64,000 bases of DNA from Streptomyces sp. H27-H5 (GCF_026627505.1 NZ_JAPNLK010000038.1:1-64000); one strand, 5' to 3'; positions 36,301-44,497 are shown, counted from the first letter of the stretch. The notes: a model not told the origin generated them from the letters alone. Translations and numbers: made by a program.

Positions 36301-37656
36301 GGCGCGGGGCAGGAACCCGTCCTGCCCGGCGCCTTCGCCGGGCTCAAGGGGGCCCTCGTCGGCGGTGTGGGCCGGCTGATCCTCGCCGCCACCCCCGACT
36401 CGGGCCTGCACGGCTTCGCCCGCAGCGCCGCCCTGGAGTTTCCCGGCGCCCTGATCCGGGCGGTGGGGGTGCACCCGAAGGAGGACCCGGCCCGCGTCGC
36501 CGCTCAGCTGCTCGCCGAGTTGAGCGACGGCGCCGAGGCCCGGGCCTGCGACTCCGCTGACGAGAGCGGCAGGAGCGGGCACGACCATGACGGTCACGGC
36601 CCGGGCGCCGACCCCGCCGCCGCGCCTCTCCACTCCGTCGTCTACACCGCCGACGGAGCCCGCGTCACGGCCCGTCCGGTGCCGGCGGACCTCACCTCCA
36701 CGGGATCGGCGCCACCCCTCGGCCGCGACTCCGTCGTCCTGCTCACCGGCGGCGCCCGCGGGATCACCGCCCGGACCGCGCTCGCCCTCGCCCGTGCCAC
36801 CGGCTGCCACGTCGAGCTCGTCGGACGCACTCCCGAGCCGACGGCCGCGGAGGACGAGCGGTACGGGCAGGCCACGGACCGGGTGGCGCTGCGCGCCGCG
36901 CTGGTGGCGGCGGGGTTGCGCACTCCCGCCGAGATCGAGGCCGCCGCCTCCCGGATCCTCGCCGAGCGCGAGGTGCGGGCCACGCTGGCGGCCCTCGCCG
37001 GCGTCGCCGCCTCCGTCCGCTACCACCGCGCCGACGTCACCGACGAGCGGGCGGTACGGGCCGTCGTGGCGGCCGTCCGGGCCCGGCACGGCCGGCTCGA
37101 CGGCATCGTGCACGGCGCCGGCGCCCTCCGCGACGGTCTGCTGCGGGACAAGCGGCCGGAGGCCTTCGCCGAGGTGTTCACCACCAAGGTGGCCGGCGCC
37201 CGGCACCTCGCCGCGGTCGCCGCCGACCACGGCGACACGCCCGCCCCCGCCTTCCTGGCCCTCTTCGCCAGCGTGTCCGGGGTGTACGGCAACCGCGGCC
37301 AGAGCGACTACGCCGCCGCCAACGACGCCCTGGACGGGCTCGCCCACACCTGGTCGGCCCGCTTCCCCGGCCGGGTGCTGTCCCTCGACTGGGGCCCTTG
37401 GGCGGCCGAGGCGGGTGGCATGGTCACCCCCGAGTTGGAGCGTGCGTACGGCCGCCGCGGCATCGCGGTGCTCAGCCCCGAGGCGGGTACCGCCGCCTTC
37501 CTCGCCGAACTCTCGGACGGCCACGACGTACAGGTCGTCCTGACGGCGGCGCGGGACGAGGGGCACGGTGGTACCGGAGGCAGAGCGGGAACCGCGCACG
37601 AAGCCGGAACCGGTGGCGGCGGGACCGGCTTCGGGACCGGGGAGCGCCGTGACTGA
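30310..37656 (+). CDS. PUFA-like iterative type I PKS subunit: tandem flavin barrels-KS-AT-ACP-KR
   Basis: A 2448-aa megasynthase. Two nitronate-monooxygenase/PfaD-like TIM barrels come first: about 1-230 with HEAGGR144VG, and about 310-640 with the full SECGGH437VGP signature. A complete ketosynthase follows (about 655-1100; Cys848 in DAACASS, His983 in EAHGTGT, His1023 in IGHTK). The acyltransferase (about 1195-1510) has Ser1301 in GHSYGE, the PUFA-type motif. A Pro-rich linker leads to one ACP (Ser1822 in LSIDSIKRVEI, also PUFA-type), then a ketoreductase (TGGARGI, FASVSGVYG, SDYAAAND). It would extend a chain with malonyl units, reduce ketones, and probably reduce enoyl groups with its own flavin domains. 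In PUFA synthases the enoyl reductase PfaD is a separate protein, so the fusion is notable. GTG start with AAGGAG upstream. Confidence 0.93.
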   Translation: MTPHPAQPPATRDLVVAACPFEEPHPRIVTAAERAGSLGLLDLGRDPGPARDAFAELGRRLDGRPYGVRVPVGCPLGPGELPAQVDTVLLADVAQHVPERVAAWAAAPGSPRVWAEITDLGEARAAVAAGAGAIVAKGHEAGGRVGASTTFVLLQRLLAGPGPGVPVLACGGIGPHTAAAAVAGGAAGVLVDVQLALTSEGVAGLPAEVVAALRAMDGSETRLVDGHRVFARPDLSPPDGAAALLLGARDLRTQLLPVGQDGGVADRLARRHRTTGGVLRAVRAAVAGHIGAAARERPLLGSRVVAQGPMTRVSDQAAFAEAVAAADGVPYLALALTRGPQAHRLLAETAERLGDRPWGVGLLGFAPPELRREQLAAVARVRPPYAIIAGGTPAQAAPLEAAGTVTHLHVPSPGLLERYLAEGARRFVFEGSECGGHVGPRASFPLWEEQIERLLSCAEPAALDVLFAGGIHDERSAAMAVTAAAPLIARGARIGVLMGTAYLFTREAVAAGAILPGFQRTAVECEETVLLHTAPGHATRCADTPYAGTFEETRRRLAEGGTEPREIWEELERLNLGRLRIAGKGLRRGPAGLEPVSEREQLSDGLFMLGQAATLRSGTTTVAALHAQVTRGATEFLDRRVAETAGAAEEEAGPVVEPLDVAIVGMACAYPGAPGLDAYWSQILAGRDAVTEVPVERWDPGLYYDPDPARAGERTPSRWGGFLAPMPFDALAHGIPPTSLAGIEPVQLLALEISARALGDAGYGRGREFDRSRTSVVFGAEAGTELAGAYGMRALYPAYLGELPPALDEQLPRLTEDSFPGILANVIAGRVANRLDLGGANCTVDAACASSLAALDLACRQLRDGDSDMVVCGGADVHNGINDYLMFASVRALSPGGRCRPFDASADGIALGEGVGALVLKRLTDAERDGDRMYAVIKAVGASSDGRSLGLTAPRPEGQRRALERAYARAGVSPADVGLIEAHGTGTVVGDSTELSVLSEVFTASGAEPGSCALGSVKSQIGHTKCAAGLAGLIKAAWAVHTGIRPPTAHLSTPNAAWRAEDGPFVFDTEARPWAVPVERRIAGVSAFGFGGTNYHAVVAGYGGAEEPGHGLEEWPAELFCFRGEDRRAAGRAMARLAARLEENDAAGRPWALRDLAAEASASGTGPVRVAVVAADADELAVRLEQARGFTPGAGVHVREEAADPGGVAFLFPGQGSQRVGMLGDLFMAFPALRGLLDEAPEGVAGAMFPPAAFTAPARAAQRAAVTDTRVAQPALGLAGAAAHLLLGRLGVRPDCVAGHSYGELTALWAAGAYDTASLSRLSTRRAEAILAAAGADPGAMAAVSAAPEEVRGVAARAGCVVANHNAPRQCVVSGRTEAVAEAVDALRASGHTAELLPVACAFHSEVVAGAESALAAELAATAVSVPSVPVWSNTTAAPYPADADGVRGLLAGQVARPVRFVDEVEAMYAAGVRTFVEAGPGRVLSGLTARILGDRPHTMVPLDMPGEHGLVRLVTALAELAAAGVPIAPEALFRGRTAPLPDRAPRRPGWLVDGHLVRTSAGTPIPGGLRPAHRIPRPEAPMSPQSAADQDGSPLPPLSARSPRPIETPAPAPRPDTASGNGHAPIAAPGPRDEAVLEYLRGSRLLIEAQREVLLGYLGRTGPGAGAPAAPEPHLPARPAPGTAWGDGPVWSDGPAWATAGPDGHPPASGSPGRSPDPWGSAPVNGREPAHATPAPGPAKRGGGAAIEAPAPPDPWRAAGPDTPYDGPVDGPTDRPDAPAAPLTAGGVMDVVLDIVHTRTGYPLDMLDPGLDLEADLSIDSIKRVEIIGALADRIGLPRDPGGSAESAVEELSRLKTLRGVVDWVVSHTTPSAGGSDTTIADLTPAETATTGAAAHDTDTPAGVSASTGARYDGPGIRPAGPRPRRMRVDLVPVAPPAGDPAGLRGLRIGIVDDGQGVATALSGALESHGVEVRLLSGPEAGHDGLVDLSALRAAQGAGQEPVLPGAFAGLKGALVGGVGRLILAATPDSGLHGFARSAALEFPGALIRAVGVHPKEDPARVAAQLLAELSDGAEARACDSADESGRSGHDHDGHGPGADPAAAPLHSVVYTADGARVTARPVPADLTSTGSAPPLGRDSVVLLTGGARGITARTALALARATGCHVELVGRTPEPTAAEDERYGQATDRVALRAALVAAGLRTPAEIEAAASRILAEREVRATLAALAGVAASVRYHRADVTDERAVRAVVAAVRARHGRLDGIVHGAGALRDGLLRDKRPEAFAEVFTTKVAGARHLAAVAADHGDTPAPAFLALFASVSGVYGNRGQSDYAAANDALDGLAHTWSARFPGRVLSLDWGPWAAEAGGMVTPELERAYGRRGIAVLSPEAGTAAFLAELSDGHDVQVVLTAARDEGHGGTGGRAGTAHEAGTGGGGTGFGTGERRD

Positions 37657-40600
37657 CGGCCCGCGGCGCGGGCCGCGACCGATCGACGCGGCCATCGTCG
37701 GGATGGGCGCGGTCTTCCCGGGGGCCCCGGACCTGGCCGCCTACCGCCGCAATCTGCTCGCCGGAACGGATTCCATCGGCGAGGTCCCGCCCGACCGCTG
37801 GGATCCCGAGGTGTACTACGACCCCGCCGGGGCCACCGGGCCGGCGCGCGGGGACCGTTTCTACTGCCGGCGGGGCGGCTTCATCGACGGGCCGGCCGCC
37901 TTCGATCCGACCCGTTTCGGGATCATGCCGTCGGCGGTCGAGGGAGCCGAGCCGGACCAGCTCCTGGCTCTGCACGTGAGCGCCGAGGCGGTCGCCGACG
38001 CGGGCGGCGAGGAACGACTGCCGGCCGACCGCTCGCGGATCGGGGTGGTGCTCGGACGCGGCGGTTTCATGGGCGTGGCCACCGCCCGGTTGGACCAACG
38101 GGTGCGGACCGCGCACCAGTTGACCCAGACCTTGCGGGAGGTGGCGCCCGAGCTCGGGGAGCGGCGCATCGCGCAGGTGCGCTCCGCCTTCCAGGACGCG
38201 CTGGGACCGGATCGACCCGATGCCTCGATCGGGCTCGTGCCGAGCTTCACCGCCGCCCGGACGGCGAACCGGTTGGACTTCCGGGGCCCGGCCTACACCC
38301 TGGACGCGGCCTGCGCCTCCTCGCTCCTCGCGGTGGACCAGGCGGTCGGGCTGTTGGCGGGCGGGCGCTGTGACGTGGTGGTCGCCGGGGCGGTGCACCA
38401 CTGCCACATCGCCACGCTCTGGAGCGTGTTCACCCAGTTGCGGGCGTTGAGTCCGACCGAGCGGATCCGCCCCTTCGACCGGCGGGCCGACGGAACGCTG
38501 CTCTCGGAGGGCACCGGCGTGGTGCTGCTGAAGCGGCTCGCGGACGCGGAGCGGGACGGGGACCGGATCTACGCGGTGATCCGGGGCACGGGGGTCGCCG
38601 GTGACGGGCGCGCGGCGAGCCTGATGAGCCCGCTCGTCACGGGGCAGGTACGGGCGCTCGAACGGGCGTGGCGGGAGGCCGGTCTGGATCCCCGCTCCCC
38701 CGGGGCGCTGGGGCTCCTGGAGGCGCACGGTACGGGCACGCCGATCGGGGACGCGGCCGAACTGGACACACTGACGAGAGTCTTCGGGACGTCGGACGAG
38801 GGTGCGGGGTCGGCGGGGATCGGCTTCGGGTCGGTGAAGTCGATGCTGGGGCACACCATGCAGGCGTCGGGGATCGCCGGGTTGATCAAGGCGGCGCTGG
38901 CGGTGCACGAGGGCGTCCTGCCGCCCACCCTGCACCTGGAGGAGCCGCACCCGAACCTGGCCCGGACGCGGATGCGGCCGGTGACGGTGGCCGAGCCGTG
39001 GGAACGCGGTCCCGAGCCCCGGCGGGCCGGTGTCAACGCGTTCGGGTTCGGCGGGATCAACGCCCACGTGGTGCTGGAGGAGGCCCCGGGTGCCTCCGCG
39101 CACCCCGGCGGCGGCGCGCCGAGACCCGCGCCGCCGGTGCGCCGCTTCCTGCCGATGGGCTCGCCGCCCCCGACCTCGACTCCGGCCTCGACGGGGGCGG
39201 GGGCGCGGGAGGACGTGCTCCTGCTCGCCGGGGAGAGCACGGCCGACGTGGCCGAACTCCTGGCCGCCGGGGCGCCCTCGGATCCGTTGGGCATGTCGTC
39301 CGGGGACGGCCCGTGCCGGCTCGCGGTGGTCGGGCCCACGCCGCAGCGGCTCGCGCTGGCCGCGAAGGTGCTGGCGCGCGGGCGGACGTGGCACGGCCGG
39401 GGGGACGTGTGGTTCACACCCGAACCCCTGGGCGGCCGGCTCGCGTTCCTCTACCCGGGCCTGGAACCGGAGTTCGCACCGGTCGCCGACGACGTCGCGG
39501 ACCTGCTCGGCCTGGACCGCCCCCGGCTCGGACGGGGCGGGGAGTTGATGGAACGGGCGTTGGACGCCATCGAGGCGGGCCGGTTCTTCGGCCGCGCCCT
39601 CGGTGAACTGGGCATCGAGGCGGACGTGTCGGCCGGTCACAGCCTGGGCGAGTGGGCGGCGATGGTGGCGGCCGGCATGTACCCGCGGGAGGCCGTCGAC
39701 ACCTTCCTCGCCTCGCTGCGGCCGGGCTCGCTGAAGGTACCGGACCTCGTGTACGCGGCACTGGGCTGTGGGGCGCCGCGGGCCGAGGCGGCGCTGCACG
39801 GCGAGGACGGGGTGGTGGTCAGCCACGACAACTGCCCGCACCAGTCGGTGGTGTGCGGGGATCCCGCCGGGGTCGCCCGGGTCGTGGCCCGGCTGGGGGC
39901 CGAGGGGGTGCTGTGTCGGGAGCTCCCGTTCCGTTCGGGGTTCCACACGCCGATGTGGGAGCCGTACCTGGGTCAGGTCCGGGCGGCGTTCGATCGGCTT
40001 CCGTTGCGTCCGGCCGCGGCAGGGCGGGTCTGGTCGGCGACGACGGTGTCCCCGTTCCCGGCGTCGACCGAGGAGGTACGGGAGTTGGTGGTGCGGCACC
40101 TCCTGGAACCGGTGCGCTTCCGCGCGTTGACGCTGCGGATGTACGAGGAGGCGGGGGTGCGGCACTTCGTGACGCTGGGCCCGGGGAGCCTGCCGGGGTT
40201 CGTCGAGGACACCCTGCGGAACCGGCCGCACCTGTCGGTGGCCGCGTCCTCGCCCCGCCTGACGGGCGTGGCCGCACTGCGTCGGGCGTGTGCGGCGCTG
40301 TGGACGCAGGGGCAGGCGCCGAAGTGGGACCGGCTATCGCAGGACACCCCGCCCGACCCGACAGGGACTCCGGCCCCGAGCACGAAGCTCACGGCCCCCG
40401 CGGCCCCCACCCCGACCATGCCGGCGGGCCCGACCGCGCCGGTGGGCCGGCCGGCGGTGTCCCGCGCGGTACCGCTGGACCTGGGCTCCCCCCTGGTGCG
40501 TCTCTCCCCCGCCGCCCTGGCCCGACTGCGCGCCCCCGGCCCGGCCGGGGCCGAGGTCCCGACGGGGAGCGCGGCCCGGGCCCCGTACCGCGGTGGCACG

Positions 40601-42190
40601 GAACGCGGCGGCACGGAAGGCGGCGGCGGTGACGGCGCGGGGCAGGCCCCGGGGCGGGCGGTCCTGCGGCTCGGTCTCGACACGCTGCCCTACGTACGGG
40701 ACCACCGGGTCTACCTCCAGCCGGCCGGCTGGCCGGAGGAGTCCGACTGGTTCCCCGTCGTCCCCATGACCACCATGCTGGAGCTGGCCTCGCAGGCCGC
40801 CCTGGCCCACATCGCCCGCACCGACCACGGCCGGGACGCCGTCGAGGTCGTCGGGTACGAGGACGTCCGCGCCCTGCGGTGGCTCCCCGTCGAGCCCGCC
40901 CACGACATCGAGGTCCGTGTCCGCGCGGACGGCCCCGGGCGCGTCCACGTCGCTCTGGGCGAGTACGCCGGCGTCGTCGTCCTGCTCGGCCGGTCCTTCG
41001 ACCCGGCGCCGGCGCCCGACCCCACGCCGCTGCGCGACCCGGGCCCCGCCCCCGTCAGCGCGGACGCGCTCTACCGTGACCGGTGGATGTTCCACGGCCC
41101 CCGCTTCGCCGGGGTGCACGAGGTCCGAACGGTGGCCGCCGACGGCATCCGGGGCGTGCTGCGCGCCCTCCCGGACCCCGGGGCGCTGCTCGACGCCGCC
41201 GGGCAGTTGTTCGGGCACTGGATGCAGCTCCGGCTGCCGGTGGACCGGCTCGTGTTCCCCTCCACCGTCGAACGGGTCCGCTTCCACGGGCCGCCGCCCC
41301 CGCCGCACGCCCTGGTGGCGGCCACCGCCCGGATCCGGGAGGTCCGCGGGACCACCGTGCGGGGCGATCTCGAACTGTGCCGTCCCGACGGCCGGGTCTG
41401 GGCCCGGATCGACGGCTGGACGTACCGGCGCTTCGGCGCCGACGAGCGGGTGTGGCCGATGAAGTTCACCCCGGAGGTCTGCGGGATCGGTGAGCCGCAG
41501 CCCGCCGGGTGGTGCCTGGCCCGCCGCCGGTGGACGGATCCCGCGTCGCAGGAGCTGGTGATGCGCCGCTATCTCGGGGCGGCCGAGCGGGCCGTGTACG
41601 AGCGGCGGTCACCGCGGGAGCGGCCCGCCTGGCTGCTCGGCCGGATCGCGGCCAAGGACGCGCTGCGGGGCCTGCTGTGGGACGGCGGCGCCGGTGCGGT
41701 GTTCCCGGTGGAGGTGCCGGTCGGCAACGACCCGTCGGGGCGTCCGGTGCCGGAAGGGCCGCTGGTCACGGGAGTTCACCTCTCGATCGCCCACAAGGAC
41801 CGGCTGGCGGTCGCCCTGGCCCACCGCGCCCGGCCCGTCGGGGTGGACGTCGAGACGGTGACCACCGATCCCGACGCCCTGGCGCGGATCGCCCTCGGTC
41901 AGGGTGAACGGGCCCTGGCCGAACGGCTGGCGGCCCTCGACGGGAGCACGCTGTCGGCCGCGCTGACCACGCTCTGGTGCGCCAAGGAGGCCGCCGCGAA
42001 GGCCGAGGGCACCGGTCTCGCCGGCCGCCCCCGCGACTGGCGGGTGTCGGGCGATCCCGGATCCGGTGTCCTGCGCGTGGTGTCCCCCGCGCGCGTCGCC
42101 CACACGGTCCGCCACGACACGATCCCCGCGAGCCACCCCACCCCCCTCGACCACCTCGTCGCCTGGACGGAGCCCCACCATGACCACTGA
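37649..42190 (+). CDS. PUFA-like PKS subunit: KS-AT-DH-phosphopantetheinyl transferase
   Basis: About 1513 aa. Ketosynthase (about 10-450): Cys222 in DAACASS, EAHGTGTPIGD and LGHTMQASG all present, so it is not an obvious inactive chain-length factor. Acyltransferase (about 580-880) has Ser665 in GHSLGE and the LYPGLEPEF opening. A double-hotdog dehydratase region (about 1005-1265) has YVRDHRVY and LLDAAGQLFGHW. A C-terminal Sfp-type phosphopantetheinyl transferase (about 1275-1510) has GRIAAKDAL, HLSIAHK, GVDVE and WCAKEAAAKAEG. It would dehydrate intermediates and activate the ACPs of this system in cis. The GTG at 37649 has GGGGAG upstream and overlaps the previous stop by 8 nt; an open frame from 37568 exists but overlaps further. 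Partner of the upstream subunit. Confidence 0.92.
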   Translation: MTDGPRRGPRPIDAAIVGMGAVFPGAPDLAAYRRNLLAGTDSIGEVPPDRWDPEVYYDPAGATGPARGDRFYCRRGGFIDGPAAFDPTRFGIMPSAVEGAEPDQLLALHVSAEAVADAGGEERLPADRSRIGVVLGRGGFMGVATARLDQRVRTAHQLTQTLREVAPELGERRIAQVRSAFQDALGPDRPDASIGLVPSFTAARTANRLDFRGPAYTLDAACASSLLAVDQAVGLLAGGRCDVVVAGAVHHCHIATLWSVFTQLRALSPTERIRPFDRRADGTLLSEGTGVVLLKRLADAERDGDRIYAVIRGTGVAGDGRAASLMSPLVTGQVRALERAWREAGLDPRSPGALGLLEAHGTGTPIGDAAELDTLTRVFGTSDEGAGSAGIGFGSVKSMLGHTMQASGIAGLIKAALAVHEGVLPPTLHLEEPHPNLARTRMRPVTVAEPWERGPEPRRAGVNAFGFGGINAHVVLEEAPGASAHPGGGAPRPAPPVRRFLPMGSPPPTSTPASTGAGAREDVLLLAGESTADVAELLAAGAPSDPLGMSSGDGPCRLAVVGPTPQRLALAAKVLARGRTWHGRGDVWFTPEPLGGRLAFLYPGLEPEFAPVADDVADLLGLDRPRLGRGGELMERALDAIEAGRFFGRALGELGIEADVSAGHSLGEWAAMVAAGMYPREAVDTFLASLRPGSLKVPDLVYAALGCGAPRAEAALHGEDGVVVSHDNCPHQSVVCGDPAGVARVVARLGAEGVLCRELPFRSGFHTPMWEPYLGQVRAAFDRLPLRPAAAGRVWSATTVSPFPASTEEVRELVVRHLLEPVRFRALTLRMYEEAGVRHFVTLGPGSLPGFVEDTLRNRPHLSVAASSPRLTGVAALRRACAALWTQGQAPKWDRLSQDTPPDPTGTPAPSTKLTAPAAPTPTMPAGPTAPVGRPAVSRAVPLDLGSPLVRLSPAALARLRAPGPAGAEVPTGSAARAPYRGGTERGGTEGGGGDGAGQAPGRAVLRLGLDTLPYVRDHRVYLQPAGWPEESDWFPVVPMTTMLELASQAALAHIARTDHGRDAVEVVGYEDVRALRWLPVEPAHDIEVRVRADGPGRVHVALGEYAGVVVLLGRSFDPAPAPDPTPLRDPGPAPVSADALYRDRWMFHGPRFAGVHEVRTVAADGIRGVLRALPDPGALLDAAGQLFGHWMQLRLPVDRLVFPSTVERVRFHGPPPPPHALVAATARIREVRGTTVRGDLELCRPDGRVWARIDGWTYRRFGADERVWPMKFTPEVCGIGEPQPAGWCLARRRWTDPASQELVMRRYLGAAERAVYERRSPRERPAWLLGRIAAKDALRGLLWDGGAGAVFPVEVPVGNDPSGRPVPEGPLVTGVHLSIAHKDRLAVALAHRARPVGVDVETVTTDPDALARIALGQGERALAERLAALDGSTLSAALTTLWCAKEAAAKAEGTGLAGRPRDWRVSGDPGSGVLRVVSPARVAHTVRHDTIPASHPTPLDHLVAWTEPHHDH

Positions 42191-42503
42191 CATCCTCGCC
42201 GAGATCACCGACATGCTCGTGGAGATCGTCGGCGACGAGTTCCTCGTCGCCCAGGAGGTCACGATGCGCACCACCTTCAACGAGGACCTCGCCTTGGAGA
42301 GCATCGAGTTCGTCGCGCTCGCCGAGTCGCTGCACCACCGCTACGGCGCCGAGGTCGACCTGATGGGCTTCCTCGCGGAGAAGGACATGGACGGCATCCT
42401 CGCCATGTCGGTGGGCGAGATCGTCGAGCACATCGCCCGGGTCACGCACGGTTCCCTCGCGCGGGCGACCGGCTCCCCCGCCTCCGCCGCCTCGGCCGGC
42501 TGA
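42180..42503 (+). CDS. Free acyl carrier protein
   Basis: A 107-aa discrete ACP. The phosphopantetheine serine is Ser41 in DLALESIEFVALAESLHHRYG. ESIEF replaces the usual DSLE/DSIK, so it differs from the integrated ACP. A flexible Ala/Ser-rich tail ends the protein. ATG at 42180, 7 nt after GGAG, overlapping the PKS stop by 11 nt; a longer frame from 42066 is a shadow of the PPTase. It may carry a starter or deliver the finished chain to the tailoring enzymes. Confidence 0.9.
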   Translation: MTTDILAEITDMLVEIVGDEFLVAQEVTMRTTFNEDLALESIEFVALAESLHHRYGAEVDLMGFLAEKDMDGILAMSVGEIVEHIARVTHGSLARATGSPASAASAG

Positions 42504-42509
42504 GCCGCC

Positions 42510-43334
42510 GTGTCCTTCGTCCGCGCGAACGGCCTGCGCTTCCACGTCCAACGGCTCCCGGCCGACGCCGGGTCCGACGCCGGCCGCCGACCCGTGGTGG
42601 TCTTCCTGCACGGCCTCGTCGTCGACAACCTGTCCTCCTTCTACTGCCCCCTGGCCGTGCCGGTGGCCCGGTCCGGGTTCGAGACCGTGCTGTACGACCT
42701 GCGCGGACACGGCCGTACGGAGCGGCCGGCCGGCGGGTACGACAGCGCCACCGCGGTACGCGACCTCGTGGCGATGCTCGGCGCCCTGGGCCTCGGGCAC
42801 CGGCCGGTCCACCTCGTCGGCAACAGTTACGGCGCGACCCTCGCCGTGCACGCCGCGCTGGCCCGCCCCGACGTGGTCGTCGGGCTGACCCTCCTCGAAC
42901 CGCCCCTCGCCGGGGCCTGGGTGGAGAACATGGTGGACACCCTGTCGGCCGCCGCGTTGAGCCTGGAGGACAGCCCGGTGCTGGCCGAACTGCTGACCCT
43001 TCGGCTGCGGAAGGCCGCGAACCTGACCGCGATCGCGGACGACCTGCTCAACCGGACCAGCCTGATCGACGACATCGCGGCCAGTCGCGTCTTCACCCCG
43101 GCCGACTACGCCAGGCTGGACTGCCCGACCCTGACGCTGTGCGGGGAGCACTCCGAACTGCTGCCGGGTGGGCGGACGTTGGTACGTCATACCCCGCGGG
43201 CGACGCTGACGGTCCTGCCGGGTCTGGGGCACGACGTACTCAAGGAGAGCAGTGGTGTCCTGCGGGAGACCGTGCTCGCCCACCTCGAAACGACGGCCGC
43301 GTCGCGGGTGCGGACGGGAGCTCTGATCCGATGA
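42510..43334 (+). CDS. Alpha/beta hydrolase (possible chain-release enzyme)
   Basis: 274 aa. Oxyanion strand VVFLHGLVVDN, DLRGHGRTERP, nucleophile Ser106 in GNSYGATLAVHAAL, and catalytic His in LPGLGHDVLKE with LCGEHSELL as the probable acid region. No signal peptide, so cytoplasmic. GTG start at 42510, 6 nt after the ACP stop; its end overlaps the glycosyltransferase start (ATGA). Since neither PKS subunit has a thioesterase domain, this protein is the best candidate for releasing or editing the chain. A general esterase is the alternative. Confidence 0.85.
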   Translation: MSFVRANGLRFHVQRLPADAGSDAGRRPVVVFLHGLVVDNLSSFYCPLAVPVARSGFETVLYDLRGHGRTERPAGGYDSATAVRDLVAMLGALGLGHRPVHLVGNSYGATLAVHAALARPDVVVGLTLLEPPLAGAWVENMVDTLSAAALSLEDSPVLAELLTLRLRKAANLTAIADDLLNRTSLIDDIAASRVFTPADYARLDCPTLTLCGEHSELLPGGRTLVRHTPRATLTVLPGLGHDVLKESSGVLRETVLAHLETTAASRVRTGALIR

Positions 43335-44497
43335 GGGTGCTGTTCACGGTTCCGCCGCTCGCGGGGCACGTCAATCCGACCGCCGCCGTCGGGGCGGAAC
43401 TCGCCTCGCGGGGCCACGAGGTCGCCTGGACCGGGCCGCCCGGGGAACTCGCCCGACTGCTCCCCCCGCACGCCCGGATCCTCCCCGCGGGGGAGCACGT
43501 CGCGGGCGGCTACGCCGGGCTGCACGAGCGGTGGCGCGACCTGCGCGGGGTGGCCGCGCTGCGCTTCCTGTGGGAGGAGGCGCTGATACCGCTGGCCCGG
43601 GCGATGGAACCGGGGGTGCTCGCCGCGGCCGCCCGGTTCGCGCCGGACGTGCTGGTCGCCGACCAACAGGCCCTGGCCGGGCCGATTGTGGCCCGTCGGC
43701 TCGGCATCCCGTGGGTGACGTCGGCCAGCACCTCCGCCGAACTCACCCGTCCCTTCGCCGGATTCCCCAAGGTCGGGGAGTGGGTGTCGGAGCGGATCGG
43801 CGCGCTGCTGAGCGAGTACGGCGCGGACGACGGGGACTGGGATCCGCGGTTCTCCGAACGCCTGGTGTGGGTGTTCTCCACGCCCGAGTTGGTGGGGACG
43901 GGCGCCGAGGTTCCGCCGCACCACGCCTATGTGGGTCCGGCCTTCGGGGCCCGGCCGGCGGCGCCCGATTTCCCCTGGCGGCGGCTGGACCCGGCGCGCC
44001 GGCGGGTCCTGGTGTCGTTGGGCACGCTCAACCAGGAGGCCGGCATCCGATTCTACCGCGCGGTCCTCGGCGCCGCCGAACGCCTTTCCGATGACGTCCA
44101 GTTGGTGCTGTCCGCCCCCGCCTCCACGATCGGGGGTCGGACGCCGGCGAACGTGCTGGTCCAGGACGGCGTTCCCCAACTGGAGCTGCTGCCGCACCTG
44201 GACGCGGTGGTCAGCCACGGCGGCCACAACACCGTGTGCGAGGCACTCGCGCACGGGCTGCCGCTGGTGGTCGCGCCCATCCGGGACGACCAGCCGATCG
44301 TGGCCCGCCAGGTCGTCGAGGCGGGCGCCGGCGTCCGGGTGCGCTTCGGTCGGACGGGGCCCGAGGAACTGCGCGACGCGCTCACGGCCGTGCTGGACGA
44401 TCCCGGCCCCCGCCGGGCCGCCCGCCGCATCCAGGCCTCCTTCGCCGCGGCCGGCGGGGCCGCCGCCGCGGCCGACCGGTTGGAGAAGCTGTCATGA
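43331..44497 (+). CDS. GT1-family glycosyltransferase
   Basis: A 388-aa GT-B glycosyltransferase of the MGT/UGT type. The N-terminal acceptor domain starts MRVLFTVPPLAGHVNPTAAVGAELASRGHEV. The C-terminal donor domain has RVLVSLGTLNQ and the PSPG-like box LLPHLDAVVSHGGHNTVCEALAHGLPLVVAPIRDDQ (about 290-325). Such enzymes move an NDP-sugar onto small hydrophobic acceptors, including polyketides and rhamnolipid-type acyl chains. It is coupled to both neighbours by ATGA overlaps, so glycosylation of the PKS product is a strong inference. The sugar is unknown. Confidence 0.92.
   Translation: MRVLFTVPPLAGHVNPTAAVGAELASRGHEVAWTGPPGELARLLPPHARILPAGEHVAGGYAGLHERWRDLRGVAALRFLWEEALIPLARAMEPGVLAAAARFAPDVLVADQQALAGPIVARRLGIPWVTSASTSAELTRPFAGFPKVGEWVSERIGALLSEYGADDGDWDPRFSERLVWVFSTPELVGTGAEVPPHHAYVGPAFGARPAAPDFPWRRLDPARRRVLVSLGTLNQEAGIRFYRAVLGAAERLSDDVQLVLSAPASTIGGRTPANVLVQDGVPQLELLPHLDAVVSHGGHNTVCEALAHGLPLVVAPIRDDQPIVARQVVEAGAGVRVRFGRTGPEELRDALTAVLDDPGPRRAARRIQASFAAAGGAAAAADRLEKLS

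Noticed and set aside
42066-42179. N-terminal extension of the free ACP
   Set aside because: The extra codons overlap the PPTase coding sequence and have no ribosome site; ATG 42180 has GGAG at 7 nt.
30310-42190. Enediyne-type PKS
   Set aside because: The C-terminal KS-AT-DH-PPTase layout is reminiscent, but ACP, KR and DH are split over two proteins, the ACP is PUFA-type, and no enediyne cassette genes or thioesterase E10 are nearby.
30310-42190. Ordinary modular type I PKS
   Set aside because: There are no docking domains or repeated modules, AT and ACP motifs are PUFA-like, and flavin enoyl-reductase barrels replace the usual MDR-type ER.
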